Positions 30,689-40,791 of a stretch of DNA of 64,000 nucleotides are shown in pieces; the stretch's first letter is position 1, and each line of letters begins with the position of its first letter. The notes beneath the pieces are model-generated. The model was given only the letters and a program-made list of their open reading frames with translations, searched no databases and had not been told where the DNA came from. Origin of the DNA: Candidatus Sumerlaeota bacterium (lineage in GTDB: Bacteria; Sumerlaeota; Sumerlaeia; Sumerlaeales; Sumerlaeaceae); contig JAPLSQ010000066.1 of assembly GCA_026398535.1 (NCBI GenBank), forward strand, positions 1 to 64,000, given 5' to 3'. The position numbers and the translations under genes were made by a program.

Positions 30689-33514
30689 ATGAGTCAACAG
30701 ACCAGGAAATACACGGCATATTTTTGTTCGCACACCCACTGGGACAGGGAATGGTACGGCAGTTTCCAGGAATTCCGCATGAGGCTGGTGCGGCTGATGG
30801 ACCGCCTGATGAATCTGCTCGAAACCGATCCTGACTACCGTTGCTTCAACCTTGACGGCCAGACGATCGTCGTCGAGGATTACCTTGAGGTGAAGCCGGA
30901 AGAGCGGGCGCGTCTTGAGAAGCACATCCGTGCGGGGAGGATAGCAATCGGGCCGTGGTACATTCTGCCTGACGAGTGGCTGGAGTCGGGCGAGGCGGCG
31001 ATTCGCAATCTCCTGCGCGGGCGCGAAATCTGCCGCGAATTCGGCGTTGAGCCGCCCCGGTTCGGCTACCTGCCCGACATGTTCGGCCAGATTTCGCAGA
31101 TGCCGCAGATTCTCAAGCGTTTCGGATACGACAAAACAATCATGTGGCGCGGCCTGACCGGCGACCATTACATGAGCGAGTTGTGGTGGGAATCGCCCGA
31201 CGGTTCGCGTGTGCTCGCGTTTCACCTTCCCGAATATTGCGGTTACGGCAATGCGGCGTTCTTCTATGCCGCCTTGCCTCCAGAGTCGCGCACTCTGCCC
31301 CCGGACACTCCGGGCGCCCACATGGTGGCGCATGATGTGGATTTCGCGGTCAACGCGCTGCGGGCCGTGGCCGACCGCGCCATCGCCAAATCGCGCAGCG
31401 GCGCGCTGCTTTTCATGAACGGCGTGGACCACATGGAGCCGCAGAAGACGACCCCCGAAATCATCCGGCGGGCAAATCAGAGTCTTGGCGATGTCGAATT
31501 GCGCCATGCCACCTTTGGCGAGTTCATGGAGGCGCTGGCGGAGCGCTCGCCAGCCGACCTGCAGATCATCCGCGGCGAACAACGCTCCACCGGAACATCC
31601 CGCGAAAACTGGCAGGCTGTGCTGCCAAACATTCTCAGCTCGCGTATCTATCTGAAGATCGCGAACGCCTGCTGCCAGACGCTGCTCGAACGCTGGGCCG
31701 AGCCCTTCTGCAGTGCGGCGGCCATGATCGGCAACGAATACCCGCAGGGCATGATCCGCACCGGCTGGAAATGGCTGCTCCAGAACCATCCCCACGATTC
31801 GATCGGCGGATGCTCTACCGACGCCGTTCACCGCCACATGGAAACGCGTTTCGAGTGGGCCGGCGAGATCGCCGACACCATGGCCAACAAGAGCATCCAC
31901 CAGATCACAAATGCCATCAGGACGGATGAACTCGATGAGAACGACATGGCATACTTCGTGTTCAATCCGCTGAACTGGACAGTGAACGACCTTGTGATCG
32001 TGGACATTGATTTCGACGAGGAGAGCGGCTGGATGCGCCGGCAGAACCTTCAACTCAACCGCGACAATATCTACCAGACGATGCGCAATCTGCGCATCAC
32101 GAACTGGGACGGTTCGCCCGTGGCCTACGAGGTGCTCGACGTCCGCTACCTAACGCATCACCGCCCGTGGCGCGAGGAGTTTGGCCCCACGTTCCAGACC
32201 ATCCGTTTCAATGTGGCGTTGTGGGCCGAGAACTTGCCGCCGCTTGGCTACAAGGGTTACAGGGCCGGCGCGGTGAAAAAAGCGCGCCGTTTGCCGAATC
32301 GTCATGCGTCGGCGCAACCCGCGCGGATGAGCAACGAGCATCTCACGGTGGATGTCAATCCCAACGGAACGCTCCGCGTGACAGGCCCGGCGCTGGGCGG
32401 CAAAGTGCTCGACAATCTCCATTATTTTGAGGATGGCGGCGACAACGGCGACGGCTACACCTATTCGCCGCCGCGCCATGACCAGGTTGTGACAAGCCTT
32501 GGCGGGAAGGCGGCCCAGATTACGCGGCTTATCGACGAGGATGCCGTTCAGGCCATCGCGGTGGATTACACACTCGACCTGCCGCGGGAGGTGACGCCCG
32601 ACCGCCAGCACCGCAGCGAGGAAACCGTCCCGTGCAAGATCCGCTCTGTCTTCCGGCTGGGCAAGCATTCGCGGCGCATCGATGTCGAAACGACTCTGAC
32701 CAACGCGGCAAAAGATCACAGACTGCGGGTGTGTTTCGATGTCGAGCGGCAAAGCGGCAGCCATGTGGCCGAGATGCAATTCGATGTGGTCACCCGGCGC
32801 AACCGTGTGGATCAGCCCGCCGAGGAAGTCTGGGGCGAGGACATGCCGATTGAGCAGCCCCAGCAGGGATTCATGAGTTGCTCAAACCTCGCGATCGCCA
32901 ATTCCGGTTTGCCGGAGTATGAAGTTGCCGACCCCCCCCTATCCAGATCCGATCTGGCGGCAAATGAGCCGGCGATGGCCGCCATCAAGCTGACCCTTCT
33001 GCGCGCCGTGCGGTTCCTTGGGGCGGGCGCGCATCCCAACACGATCATGGGCGGCGCGGGGCCGATGATCGAGACGCCCGAACAACAGATGATCGGACGG
33101 ACGCTCATCTTCCGCTACGCGCTCATTCCCCACACGGACGACTGGATCAGCGCGGGCGCGCAACGTCAGGCGCACCAGCACAATGCCATGTGGCGCGGCA
33201 TGACCACAGGCCGGCATGCGGGGACGCTTCCCGCGGCACAGCACTCTTTCTTTGAAGTCTCGGGAGACAACATCGTGCTGTCAGCATTGAAGCAGGTGGA
33301 AAACAAACCGCATGAGTATGTGGCGCGATTCTGGAATTCAGGCGTGACAACGGGCGATGCCGTGATCAACTGGGCCATACGCCCGTCGTCAGTGCATTTG
33401 TCGAATCTGGCGGAGGATGTGCTCGAGCCGCTCAAGATCGGGCGCGATGGAACGGTCAGCGTCAAGGTGAAGCCCAAAGAGATAGCGACTATCCTATTCA
33501 AAATGAATCAATGA
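30689..33514 (+). CDS. Alpha-mannosidase, glycoside hydrolase family 38
   Basis: 941 residues, no signal peptide, so cytoplasmic. Metal site near the N-terminus is HTHWDREWY (H17, D19). The nucleophile aspartate is D130 in GYLPDMFGQ, and a further metal histidine lies in NHPHDSIGGCS. Middle helices and C-terminal beta domains follow the MngB layout, in which the enzyme splits mannosyl-glycerate or mannose oligomers. No transporter or mannosyl-glycerate gene is next to it, so the substrate is open. AAGG lies before the ATG. Confidence 0.92.
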   Translation: MSQQTRKYTAYFCSHTHWDREWYGSFQEFRMRLVRLMDRLMNLLETDPDYRCFNLDGQTIVVEDYLEVKPEERARLEKHIRAGRIAIGPWYILPDEWLESGEAAIRNLLRGREICREFGVEPPRFGYLPDMFGQISQMPQILKRFGYDKTIMWRGLTGDHYMSELWWESPDGSRVLAFHLPEYCGYGNAAFFYAALPPESRTLPPDTPGAHMVAHDVDFAVNALRAVADRAIAKSRSGALLFMNGVDHMEPQKTTPEIIRRANQSLGDVELRHATFGEFMEALAERSPADLQIIRGEQRSTGTSRENWQAVLPNILSSRIYLKIANACCQTLLERWAEPFCSAAAMIGNEYPQGMIRTGWKWLLQNHPHDSIGGCSTDAVHRHMETRFEWAGEIADTMANKSIHQITNAIRTDELDENDMAYFVFNPLNWTVNDLVIVDIDFDEESGWMRRQNLQLNRDNIYQTMRNLRITNWDGSPVAYEVLDVRYLTHHRPWREEFGPTFQTIRFNVALWAENLPPLGYKGYRAGAVKKARRLPNRHASAQPARMSNEHLTVDVNPNGTLRVTGPALGGKVLDNLHYFEDGGDNGDGYTYSPPRHDQVVTSLGGKAAQITRLIDEDAVQAIAVDYTLDLPREVTPDRQHRSEETVPCKIRSVFRLGKHSRRIDVETTLTNAAKDHRLRVCFDVERQSGSHVAEMQFDVVTRRNRVDQPAEEVWGEDMPIEQPQQGFMSCSNLAIANSGLPEYEVADPPLSRSDLAANEPAMAAIKLTLLRAVRFLGAGAHPNTIMGGAGPMIETPEQQMIGRTLIFRYALIPHTDDWISAGAQRQAHQHNAMWRGMTTGRHAGTLPAAQHSFFEVSGDNIVLSALKQVENKPHEYVARFWNSGVTTGDAVINWAIRPSSVHLSNLAEDVLEPLKIGRDGTVSVKVKPKEIATILFKMNQ

Positions 33515-33640
33515 GGGCGCCGGTTTGACTGTTTTGGCGCGGGTAAGACCGGATTATTCCTTCCGCCCCCCCCTTCGGCGATGCTCTCTTTTTTACAGTA
33601 ACCGAGCCCCTGGAAAAGCGCCTCCCTGATGGTGTTGTTT

Positions 33641-36439
33641 TCATCGGTGACTTTGATGGAGTATGTTGCCCTCCCCCCTGAGCTGGCTGAAGACATAGCG
33701 AAGGATGCCGCCGCTGCGGTAATACTTCGCCTCGTTGGGCGTGTCGATGCGCACGATGGCGGAAAATGTCGTAACCTCTGTGACAGATCCATCCCCGTGC
33801 CCCGCACGCACCGCGACACGCATACGGGGTGTGATGCCGCTTGTGATGCCAATGATGTCATAGGATTCGAAACCATTCAAATCCAACGTTTCATGTGTGT
33901 GGCCGTGCTCGTACTGCAATGGCAGGATTCCCATGCCGACAAGGTTCGAGCGGTGAATGCGCTCGAAGCTTTCGGCAAGCACGGCTTTTACGCCAAGCAG
34001 CGCCGGGCCTTTGGCGGCCCAGTCGCGCGATGAGCCGGCGCCGTATTCCTGACCGGCGAGCACGATGAGCGCCACGCCCTCATCCCTGTAACGCATTGCG
34101 GCGTCAAAGATGGTCATCGACTCGCCGCTGGGGATGTGAATGGTCACGCCGCCCTCGGCGCCTCCTGCGAGCTTGTTGCGCAGGCGGATGTTCGAAAACG
34201 TGCCGCGCACCATCACCTCGTGGTTTCCCCGCCGCGAGCCATAGGAGTTGAAGTCCTTTGGCTCAATCCCGTGCGTCATCAGGTATTTTGCGGCGGGGCT
34301 GTTTTTAGCGATCGTTCCCGCCGGCGAAATGTGATCGGTGGTGACTGAATGGCCAAGCAGCGCTAGAACGCGCGCTCCGCGGATCTCAATATCAGAATTC
34401 TGAATTCCGAGTTCCGCATTCAGTGTGTCGATGAACGGCGGAGCCTTGATATAGGTGGAGGCTGGATCCCATGTAAAGAGGCTGGCTGCGGGCGTGGATA
34501 TCGCGCGCCAGCGTTCGTCGCCATCGAAGATGGTGCTGTAAGTTTTTTGGAACATTTCAGATTTGACGTGTGCGCCCACGGCGGCATTGATCTCGGCGGG
34601 GGAGGGCCAGATGTCAGCGAGCATGACCGGGTTACCGTTTGAATCAGCGCCGAGCGGTTCCTTGCCGGTATCGATGTCCATCGTGCCCGCGAGTGCATAA
34701 GCGACCACAAGCGGCGGCGATGCCAGGTAGTTGGCGCGCACATGGGGGTTGATGCGCCCCTCGAAATTGCGGTTGCCCGAAAGCACGGCGGCGGCCACGA
34801 GCTCGCCCTCGCTGATGGCCTTGGCGATCGGATCGGGCAGGGGGCCGCTGTTGCCGATGCACGTCGTGCATCCATACCCAACAACATGGAATCCAAGCGT
34901 TTCAAGCGGTTCGAGCAAACCTGAATCGCGCAGATAATCTGTGACGACCTTTGATCCGGGCGCGAGGCTTGTCTTGACCCATGGTTTTGTCCGCAGGCCG
35001 CGCTCGACGGCTTTTTTCGCGAGCAGACCGGCCGCGATGAGCAATGACGGATTGGAAGTGTTCGTGCAGCTTGTGATGGCGGCAATGACGACACTGCCAT
35101 GCGACATGGTGAAAGTCTCACCGTCGTTGCGGACTTCAAGCTTCCGCTGAAGGTGCGGCGTCAGGTCGTCCTCAACGACGGATGGGGCGGTTTGGGTCTT
35201 TCGCTGCGAATCACCGCGCGCGAATTCAGCAAGGGCGCGCTGGAATGATTCTTTCGCGGCGCCCAGCGGCACACGGTCCTGCGGTCGGCGCGGGCCTGCA
35301 ATGCAGGGCTCGACCGTGCCCAGGTCCAGCGTGAGAACCTCGCTGTAAAGCGGTTCGGGGCTGTCCGCGTCCCGGAACAATCCCTGGGCGCGGCAATATG
35401 CCTCAACGAGCGCGATATGCTCTTCGGCGCGGCCCGTGAATCGCAGATATTCCAGTGTTTGCTCATCGACAGGAAAGAAGCCCGCCGTCGCGCCGTATTC
35501 CGGTGACATGTTAGCAATGACCGCGCGCTCGGGCACGCCAAGAGCGCCGAGCCCATCACCGAAATATTCGACGAATTTGCCCACAACACCGTGCGCGCGC
35601 AACATGCCGGTGAGTGTCAGGACCAGATCGGTGGCGGTTGCGCCGGATGGCAGTCGTCCGGCGAGCTTCACGCCCGCGACGGGCGGTATGAGCATCGAGA
35701 CCGGCTGGCCGAGCATGGCCGCCTCGGCTTCGATGCCTCCCACGCCCCATCCGAGCACGCCAAGGCCGTTGATCATCGTCGTGTGGGAGTCCGTGCCGAC
35801 CAGTGTGTCGGGATATGCCTGGGGCGGCGCGGAATGGCCCTGCGGTTGCACAAAGACGACCGGGGCAAGAAATTCCAGGTTGACCTGGTGCACAATGCCG
35901 GTGTTCGGGGGCACAACCCGGAAATTGCGAAACGCGTTTTGTCCCCACCGGAGAAATTGATAGCGTTCGATATTGCGCTCATATTCAAGGGCGCTGTTGA
36001 TCGCCATGGCTTGCGGCGAGGCGAAGGCGTCAACCTGCACGGAGTGGTCGATGACAAGATCGACGGGCTGAAGCGGGTTGATGCGTTGCGGATCGCCTCC
36101 CAGTCGCGCCATGGCATCGCGCATCGCGGCAAGATCGGCCACGCATGGCACGCCCGTGAAATCCTGCAACAGAACGCGGGCCGGCATGAAGGCGATTTCC
36201 GTGTCCGTGAACGCATCGGGCGTCCACCCGGTAAGCGCTTCAATGCTTGCGCGGCTCGGTTCGCTGCCGTCGTTATGGCGAACAAGATTCTCCAGAAGCA
36301 CTTTCAGCGAGTAAGGCAGGCGCGAAAGCGGCTTGCCCAGACGGGCCGCCACGGATTCGATGGAGAAGATTTCGTAAGCGCGGCCGGCAACCGTGAGAAC
36401 ACGCCGGCAGGCGAAATCGTCCGCGCATTGGTTTGTCAT
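33641..36439 (-). CDS. acnA: Aconitate hydratase A
   Basis: About 932 residues from ATG 36439 (MTNQCAD); a TTG at 36496 would add 19 residues. It isomerises citrate and isocitrate in the TCA cycle. Hallmarks are GTDSHTTMINGLGVLGWGVGG, the cluster cysteine in AITSCTNTSNPS (about 456) and GCTTCIGNSGPL (about 522), and the swivel domain with GSRRGNHEVM and YGAGSSRDWAAKG. It belongs to the AcnA/IRP1 branch. No other TCA-cycle gene is nearby. Divergent from the dehydratase gene. Confidence 0.97.
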   Translation of the reverse strand: MTNQCADDFACRRVLTVAGRAYEIFSIESVAARLGKPLSRLPYSLKVLLENLVRHNDGSEPSRASIEALTGWTPDAFTDTEIAFMPARVLLQDFTGVPCVADLAAMRDAMARLGGDPQRINPLQPVDLVIDHSVQVDAFASPQAMAINSALEYERNIERYQFLRWGQNAFRNFRVVPPNTGIVHQVNLEFLAPVVFVQPQGHSAPPQAYPDTLVGTDSHTTMINGLGVLGWGVGGIEAEAAMLGQPVSMLIPPVAGVKLAGRLPSGATATDLVLTLTGMLRAHGVVGKFVEYFGDGLGALGVPERAVIANMSPEYGATAGFFPVDEQTLEYLRFTGRAEEHIALVEAYCRAQGLFRDADSPEPLYSEVLTLDLGTVEPCIAGPRRPQDRVPLGAAKESFQRALAEFARGDSQRKTQTAPSVVEDDLTPHLQRKLEVRNDGETFTMSHGSVVIAAITSCTNTSNPSLLIAAGLLAKKAVERGLRTKPWVKTSLAPGSKVVTDYLRDSGLLEPLETLGFHVVGYGCTTCIGNSGPLPDPIAKAISEGELVAAAVLSGNRNFEGRINPHVRANYLASPPLVVAYALAGTMDIDTGKEPLGADSNGNPVMLADIWPSPAEINAAVGAHVKSEMFQKTYSTIFDGDERWRAISTPAASLFTWDPASTYIKAPPFIDTLNAELGIQNSDIEIRGARVLALLGHSVTTDHISPAGTIAKNSPAAKYLMTHGIEPKDFNSYGSRRGNHEVMVRGTFSNIRLRNKLAGGAEGGVTIHIPSGESMTIFDAAMRYRDEGVALIVLAGQEYGAGSSRDWAAKGPALLGVKAVLAESFERIHRSNLVGMGILPLQYEHGHTHETLDLNGFESYDIIGITSGITPRMRVAVRAGHGDGSVTEVTTFSAIVRIDTPNEAKYYRSGGILRYVFSQLRGEGNILHQSHR

Positions 36440-36506
36440 GTCAGTGCCATGCTCCTCGGCCAAATGATGAAGATTGATAAAGCGCTGAAGAGGCAAAATT
36501 TCACGT

Positions 36507-36518
36507 CAAAGCGCTTTG
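36507..36518. promoter_or_regulatory. 12-bp palindrome in acnA/dehydratase divergent region
   Basis: CAAAGCGCTTTG is a perfect palindrome within the 278-base region between acnA and the divergent dehydratase gene. A second inverted repeat, GATTTG-x7-CAAATC, lies at about 36549-36567. Either may be an operator; there is no further support. Confidence 0.25.
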
Positions 36519-36717
36519 CAATGCGCAATTGCAGGATGTGTCTCTTTCGATTTGGCATAGGCAAATCTTAAGCGTTGTGGAACCTGGTGTAAAAATTGGG
36601 ATGATGCGGCAAGTTTGCGCCGCCAGCGTCCGCCGCGAAGGCATCCGATGCCTCATTTGTGATTCTGCTCATTTTAAATGTTGGCAATCCATGATGATGC
36701 GTGAAATTTCCACTCAC

Positions 36718-38598
36718 ATGAGCGTAAAAATCCCCTGGCAGCGGGCCGGATTGTTTCTTCTTGACGCGGTGCTTGTTGCGTTGTCGCTTTTTGCTGCGTA
36801 TTTGTTGCGTTTTCCGGACTTCGTCATCCCGGTCAGCTACGAGCTCCAGTACGTGCTGGTTGTTCCTGTGTTTGTGGCCGTTCGTCTGGTGCTTTTCTGG
36901 CGTTTCAATCTTTACCGCGGCATACTGCGCTACGCGAGCACGACTGAGTTGGTCGCCATCTTTGTCTCTGTGACGCTTGGCTCGGTTTTGCTGTCGGCCG
37001 CGAACGTTTTTCTTGTGCGCTTTCTGCCCGCGCCTCGTGTGTTTTCCGGCGAGGCGCACTTCCCGCGCGTGCCATTGCAGATTCTCATCATCGAATATTT
37101 CATCACGATCATGCTGGTGGGCGGCGGACGATTTTCGCGGCGCTTGCTGCTGGCGGCGTTCGCGCGCAGTGACGGCGGGGAGCCTTTGAAGCGCATACTT
37201 ATTGTGGGCGCCGGCGATGCGGGCGAGGCGGTGGCGCGCTCCATGCGCCAGGCGCTCACGCGCGCCTATGAGCCGGTGGCGTTCGTGGATGACGACCCGC
37301 AGAAGCTCAATCTGCGCATTCACGGCATTCCTGTTGCGGGCGCGGTGAGCGACATTGTCCGCGTGATCGGCGAATGCGGCGCCGACGAAGTGCTCGTGGC
37401 GATACCGCGCGTCGCCCCCGCCAAGTTGCGCGAAATCGTCCAGTTATGCGAGCACGCCCGCGTCGGGCTGAATATTCTTCCTTCCGTTGAGGATGTTTTC
37501 ACCGGCCGCGTTTCGGTCAGCCAGATGCGCCGGGTTGAAATCGAGGATCTGCTGGGGCGTGAGGAGGTGTGTTTTGATCTTGCGCCTGAACGCAATTACA
37601 TCAAGGGACAGACGATTCTCATCACTGGCGCCGGCGGGTCGATCGGCAGCGAGCTGTGCCGCCAGCTCATGCGGTTTGATCCGAAGCGGCTTGTGCTCAT
37701 GGGCAAAGGTGAAAATTCCATTTATGAGATCGCGACGGAGCTGAATCCCCGCGGAGACGGGGGTCTGTTGTGCCCCGTGATTGGCGACATCCGCGACAGC
37801 GCGAAAGTCAGCGCGGTCATGGCGCAATTCAGCCCGGCGATCGTGTTTCATGCCGCCGCGCACAAGCATGTGCCCCTGATGGAAATGCACCCCGATGAGG
37901 CGGTGAAGAACAACATCATCGGCACGCTCAACGTGGCGCGCGCGTCCGAGGCGGCGGGCGTGACAAAATTTATCCTGATTTCCAGCGACAAGGCCGTACG
38001 CCCCACCAATGTGATGGGCGCCACGAAGCGCGTGGCCGAGATGATCATCTTCTGCATGGCGCGCGCCTCGCGTACGCAGTTTGTGGCGGTGCGCTTTGGC
38101 AATGTACTCGGCAGCCGTGGCAGTGTCATCCCGATGTTTAAGCGTCAGATCGCGCGCGGAGGCCCCGTCACTGTGACACACCCCGATGTGACCCGGTTTT
38201 TCATGACGATCCCCGAGGCCGTATCGCTGGTCATCCAGGCGGGATCGCGGCCCGAACAGCGGCGCCTCTACCTGCTCGACATGGGCCAGCCGGTTCGCAT
38301 CATCGATCTCGCGCACAACCTGATCCGCCTGAGCGGATTCGAGCCGGGAAAGGACATCAAGATTGAAATCACGGGTCTCCGCCCGGGCGAAAAACTCATC
38401 GAGGAGCTCCTCACCTCAGGCGAAAATGTCACAGCCACGGAAATGGGCAAAATCTTCAGCGCCGAACCGGACAATGTCGATTGCGAGGCGCTATGGAGGG
38501 ATGTGGAGGTTCTGCGTGCGATGGCTGAGTCCGCGGATGCCGAAGCCATACGAAGAACATTGCGCAAACTGGCGCCGGATTATTCCCCCCGATCATAG
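36718..38598 (+). CDS. Nucleotide-sugar 4,6-dehydratase of CapD/PglF/WbpM family, membrane-anchored
   Basis: About 626 residues from ATG 36718 (MSVKIPWQRAG), chosen because the first membrane helix follows directly as in homologues; ATG 36691 and others upstream are possible. Four membrane helices (about 10-125) precede a CoA-binding-like Rossmann domain (ILIVGAGDAGEA). The catalytic SDR domain has GAGGSIGSELCRQL (about 303) and SSDKAVRPTNVMGATKR (about 421). Such enzymes convert UDP-GlcNAc-type sugars to 4-keto-6-deoxy forms for capsule, O-antigen or protein glycans. Other glycan genes are not adjacent. Confidence 0.9.
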   Translation: MSVKIPWQRAGLFLLDAVLVALSLFAAYLLRFPDFVIPVSYELQYVLVVPVFVAVRLVLFWRFNLYRGILRYASTTELVAIFVSVTLGSVLLSAANVFLVRFLPAPRVFSGEAHFPRVPLQILIIEYFITIMLVGGGRFSRRLLLAAFARSDGGEPLKRILIVGAGDAGEAVARSMRQALTRAYEPVAFVDDDPQKLNLRIHGIPVAGAVSDIVRVIGECGADEVLVAIPRVAPAKLREIVQLCEHARVGLNILPSVEDVFTGRVSVSQMRRVEIEDLLGREEVCFDLAPERNYIKGQTILITGAGGSIGSELCRQLMRFDPKRLVLMGKGENSIYEIATELNPRGDGGLLCPVIGDIRDSAKVSAVMAQFSPAIVFHAAAHKHVPLMEMHPDEAVKNNIIGTLNVARASEAAGVTKFILISSDKAVRPTNVMGATKRVAEMIIFCMARASRTQFVAVRFGNVLGSRGSVIPMFKRQIARGGPVTVTHPDVTRFFMTIPEAVSLVIQAGSRPEQRRLYLLDMGQPVRIIDLAHNLIRLSGFEPGKDIKIEITGLRPGEKLIEELLTSGENVTATEMGKIFSAEPDNVDCEALWRDVEVLRAMAESADAEAIRRTLRKLAPDYSPRS

Positions 38599-38708
38599 CA
38601 ATCACTGCCTTTTTGAGTGATCATCAACATGGACGCCGATAAAGCGCCTTGTCGCGGGGCCGGTGAAACAGCGGGTGGCTGAATCCCACAGCGTTCTCCC
38701 GCGGGTTA

Positions 38709-40700
38709 TTATTTCATGATGACCTTTTGCTCCAGGGCGAGCATTTGGTCGCGCAACTGGGCGGCGTGCTCGAAATCGAGCTTTGCGGCCGCCTCGCGCA
38801 TCTCATTGCGCAGCTTTTCGATCATCCTTGGCAGCGCCGCAGGGTCGTTGTATTCCGCCCCATCCTCGGCGGCGATGGGCGCTTCCACGTAATCGGCTTT
38901 GTAGACTGTTTCGAGGATTGTCTTGATCTCCTTGCGGATGCTCTGTGGCGTAATGCCGTTGGCCTCGTTGTATTCCCTTTGGCGTTTGCGCCGTCTTGAC
39001 GTCTCGTCGACAGTGGCCCGAATGGCGTCGGTCATCACATCGGCGTACATGATGACCGTGCCGTTGATATTTCTTGCCGCGCGGCCGCACGTCTGGATGA
39101 GCGCGGTGCGCCCGCGCAGGAAACCTTCCTTGTCGGCGTCGAGAATGACAACGAGCGACACCTCTGGCAAGTCCAGCCCCTCGCGCAGCAGATTGATGCC
39201 CACAAGAACATCGAATTTGCCCAGCCGCAGGTCGCGGATGATCTCCGTGCGCTGGATTGTGTCGATGTCCGAGTGCAGGTATTTTGACTTGATGCCGACC
39301 TCCTCGAGATATTCAGAAAGATCCTCAGCCATGCGCTTGGTGAGCGTTGTCACCAGCACGCGCTCTTCGCGTTCGGCGCGTTTGCGCACCTCGCAGATGG
39401 CATCCTCCACCTGCATGCGCGCGGGTTTGATGATGATTTCCGGATCGATGAGACCCGTGGGGCGGATGAGCTGCTCAACCACGATGCCCGCCGAAACCTT
39501 GAGCTCAAATTCGGCGGGGGTGGCGCTGACATAGACAACCTGATTGACGCGCGCCATAAACTCGTCGAACTTCAGCGGACGGTTGTCGAGCGCGCTTGGC
39601 AGCCGGAAACCAAAATTCACGAGCGACATTTTGCGCGAGCGGTCGCCCTCATACATCCCGCGCACCTGCGGCATTGTCACATGGCTCTCGTCCACGAACA
39701 GCAGGAAATCCTTCGGGAAATAATCGAGCAGAGTATAGGGTGGTTCGCCCGGCTTGCGCCCTGTCATGTGACGGGAATAGTTCTCGATGCCGTAGCATGT
39801 CCCCATTTCCTTGATCATTTCGAGGTCATAATGCGTGCGCTGTTCCAGTCGCTGCGCCTCGAGCAGGTTGTTCCCGTTGCGCAGCGCATCCAGTCTTTCC
39901 TTGAGTTCCTCCCCGATGGTCTTGAGGGCGGCGTCGAGTTTTGTCCGCGAGGTGACGTAGTGGGTGGAGGGATAAATGATCGCGCGCTTGATGTGCCTGA
40001 GGCGCTGTCCAGTCAGCGAATCAATCTCGTAGATGGCCTCGATTTCGTCGCCGAAGAACTCCGCGCGCACCGCCTTCTTGTCCTCGTAGGCCGGGAAGAT
40101 GTCGACGATATCGCCGCGCACGCGGAAAGTCGCGCGGTGAAAGTCGAAATCGCTGCGCTGGTACTGGATGTCCACGAGCTGGCGCAGGAGGTCGTTGCGC
40201 GCCAGGCGCTGCCCAGCTTCGATGTAAACCACCATCATGTGGAAGTCCTCGGGTGAGCCGATGCCATAGATGCACGAGACGCTGGAAACAATGATCACGT
40301 CGCGGCGCTCGATGAGGTGCATCGTTGCCGCAAGGCGCATCTTGTCCAGCTCCTCGTTGATGGACGAGTCCTTTTCGATGTATGTGTCGGTCGACGGGAT
40401 GTAGGCCTCGGGCTGGTAGTAGTCATAGTAGCTCACGAAGTACTCGACCGCGTTGTTGGGGAAGAGTTCGCGGAACTCGCGATAGAGTTGCGCCGCGAGT
40501 GTCTTGTTGTGCACGAGCACAAGGGTCGGCCTGTTGACACGCGCGATGACATTGGCCATCGTGAATGTCTTGCCGCTGCCCGTCACGCCCAGCAGTGTCT
40601 GGTGGGTCAGAGCGCGCTCAATGCCCTCCACAAGCGCATCGATCGCCTGCGGCTGGTCGCCGCGGGGCTCGAAACCAGTGACGAGTTCAAAGCTTTCCAT
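38709..40700 (-). CDS. uvrB: Excinuclease ABC subunit B
   Basis: 663 residues. Helicase-like Walker A is GVTGSGKT (38-45). The damage-probing beta-hairpin is [21 protein letters not shown] (around residues 92-115), and later helicase motifs include QTCGRAARN. The C-terminal UVR helix-hairpin ([20 protein letters not shown]) that binds UvrC is complete. UvrB verifies lesions after UvrA loading in nucleotide excision repair. uvrA and uvrC are not in the window. A possible promoter is TTGCTT-17 bases-TGTAAT upstream; no E. coli-type LexA box was seen. Confidence 0.97.
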   Translation of the reverse strand: MESFELVTGFEPRGDQPQAIDALVEGIERALTHQTLLGVTGSGKTFTMANVIARVNRPTLVLVHNKTLAAQLYREFRELFPNNAVEYFVSYYDYYQPEAYIPSTDTYIEKDSSINEELDKMRLAATMHLIERRDVIIVSSVSCIYGIGSPEDFHMMVVYIEAGQRLARNDLLRQLVDIQYQRSDFDFHRATFRVRGDIVDIFPAYEDKKAVRAEFFGDEIEAIYEIDSLTGQRLRHIKRAIIYPSTHYVTSRTKLDAALKTIGEELKERLDALRNGNNLLEAQRLEQRTHYDLEMIKEMGTCYGIENYSRHMTGRKPGEPPYTLLDYFPKDFLLFVDESHVTMPQVRGMYEGDRSRKMSLVNFGFRLPSALDNRPLKFDEFMARVNQVVYVSATPAEFELKVSAGIVVEQLIRPTGLIDPEIIIKPARMQVEDAICEVRKRAEREERVLVTTLTKRMAEDLSEYLEEVGIKSKYLHSDIDTIQRTEIIRDLRLGKFDVLVGINLLREGLDLPEVSLVVILDADKEGFLRGRTALIQTCGRAARNINGTVIMYADVMTDAIRATVDETSRRRKRQREYNEANGITPQSIRKEIKTILETVYKADYVEAPIAAEDGAEYNDPAALPRMIEKLRNEMREAAAKLDFEHAAQLRDQMLALEQKVIMK

Positions 40701-40766
40701 GAATCATCTTCCCCAGAAATTACATGTTTATTACGTCGATCAAGCAATGGAGTCTATAAATTGCCC

Positions 40767-40791
40767 TTCATTCATGTAATTCGTGAATGAA
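40767..40791. promoter_or_regulatory. 8-bp inverted repeat between uvrB and FtsX-like gene
   Basis: TTCATTCA and TGAATGAA, separated by nine bases, form a perfect inverted repeat over the possible GTG start of the FtsX-like gene. If translation starts instead at ATG 40828, the repeat lies in the leader and could be an operator. No regulator is known. Confidence 0.35.

Noticed and set aside
33515-33640. Possible small gene or extended acnA end after the GH38 gene
   Set aside because: acnA ends normally with GGILRYV and a short tail; the remaining sequence has no start codon with a ribosome site and no recognisable protein.
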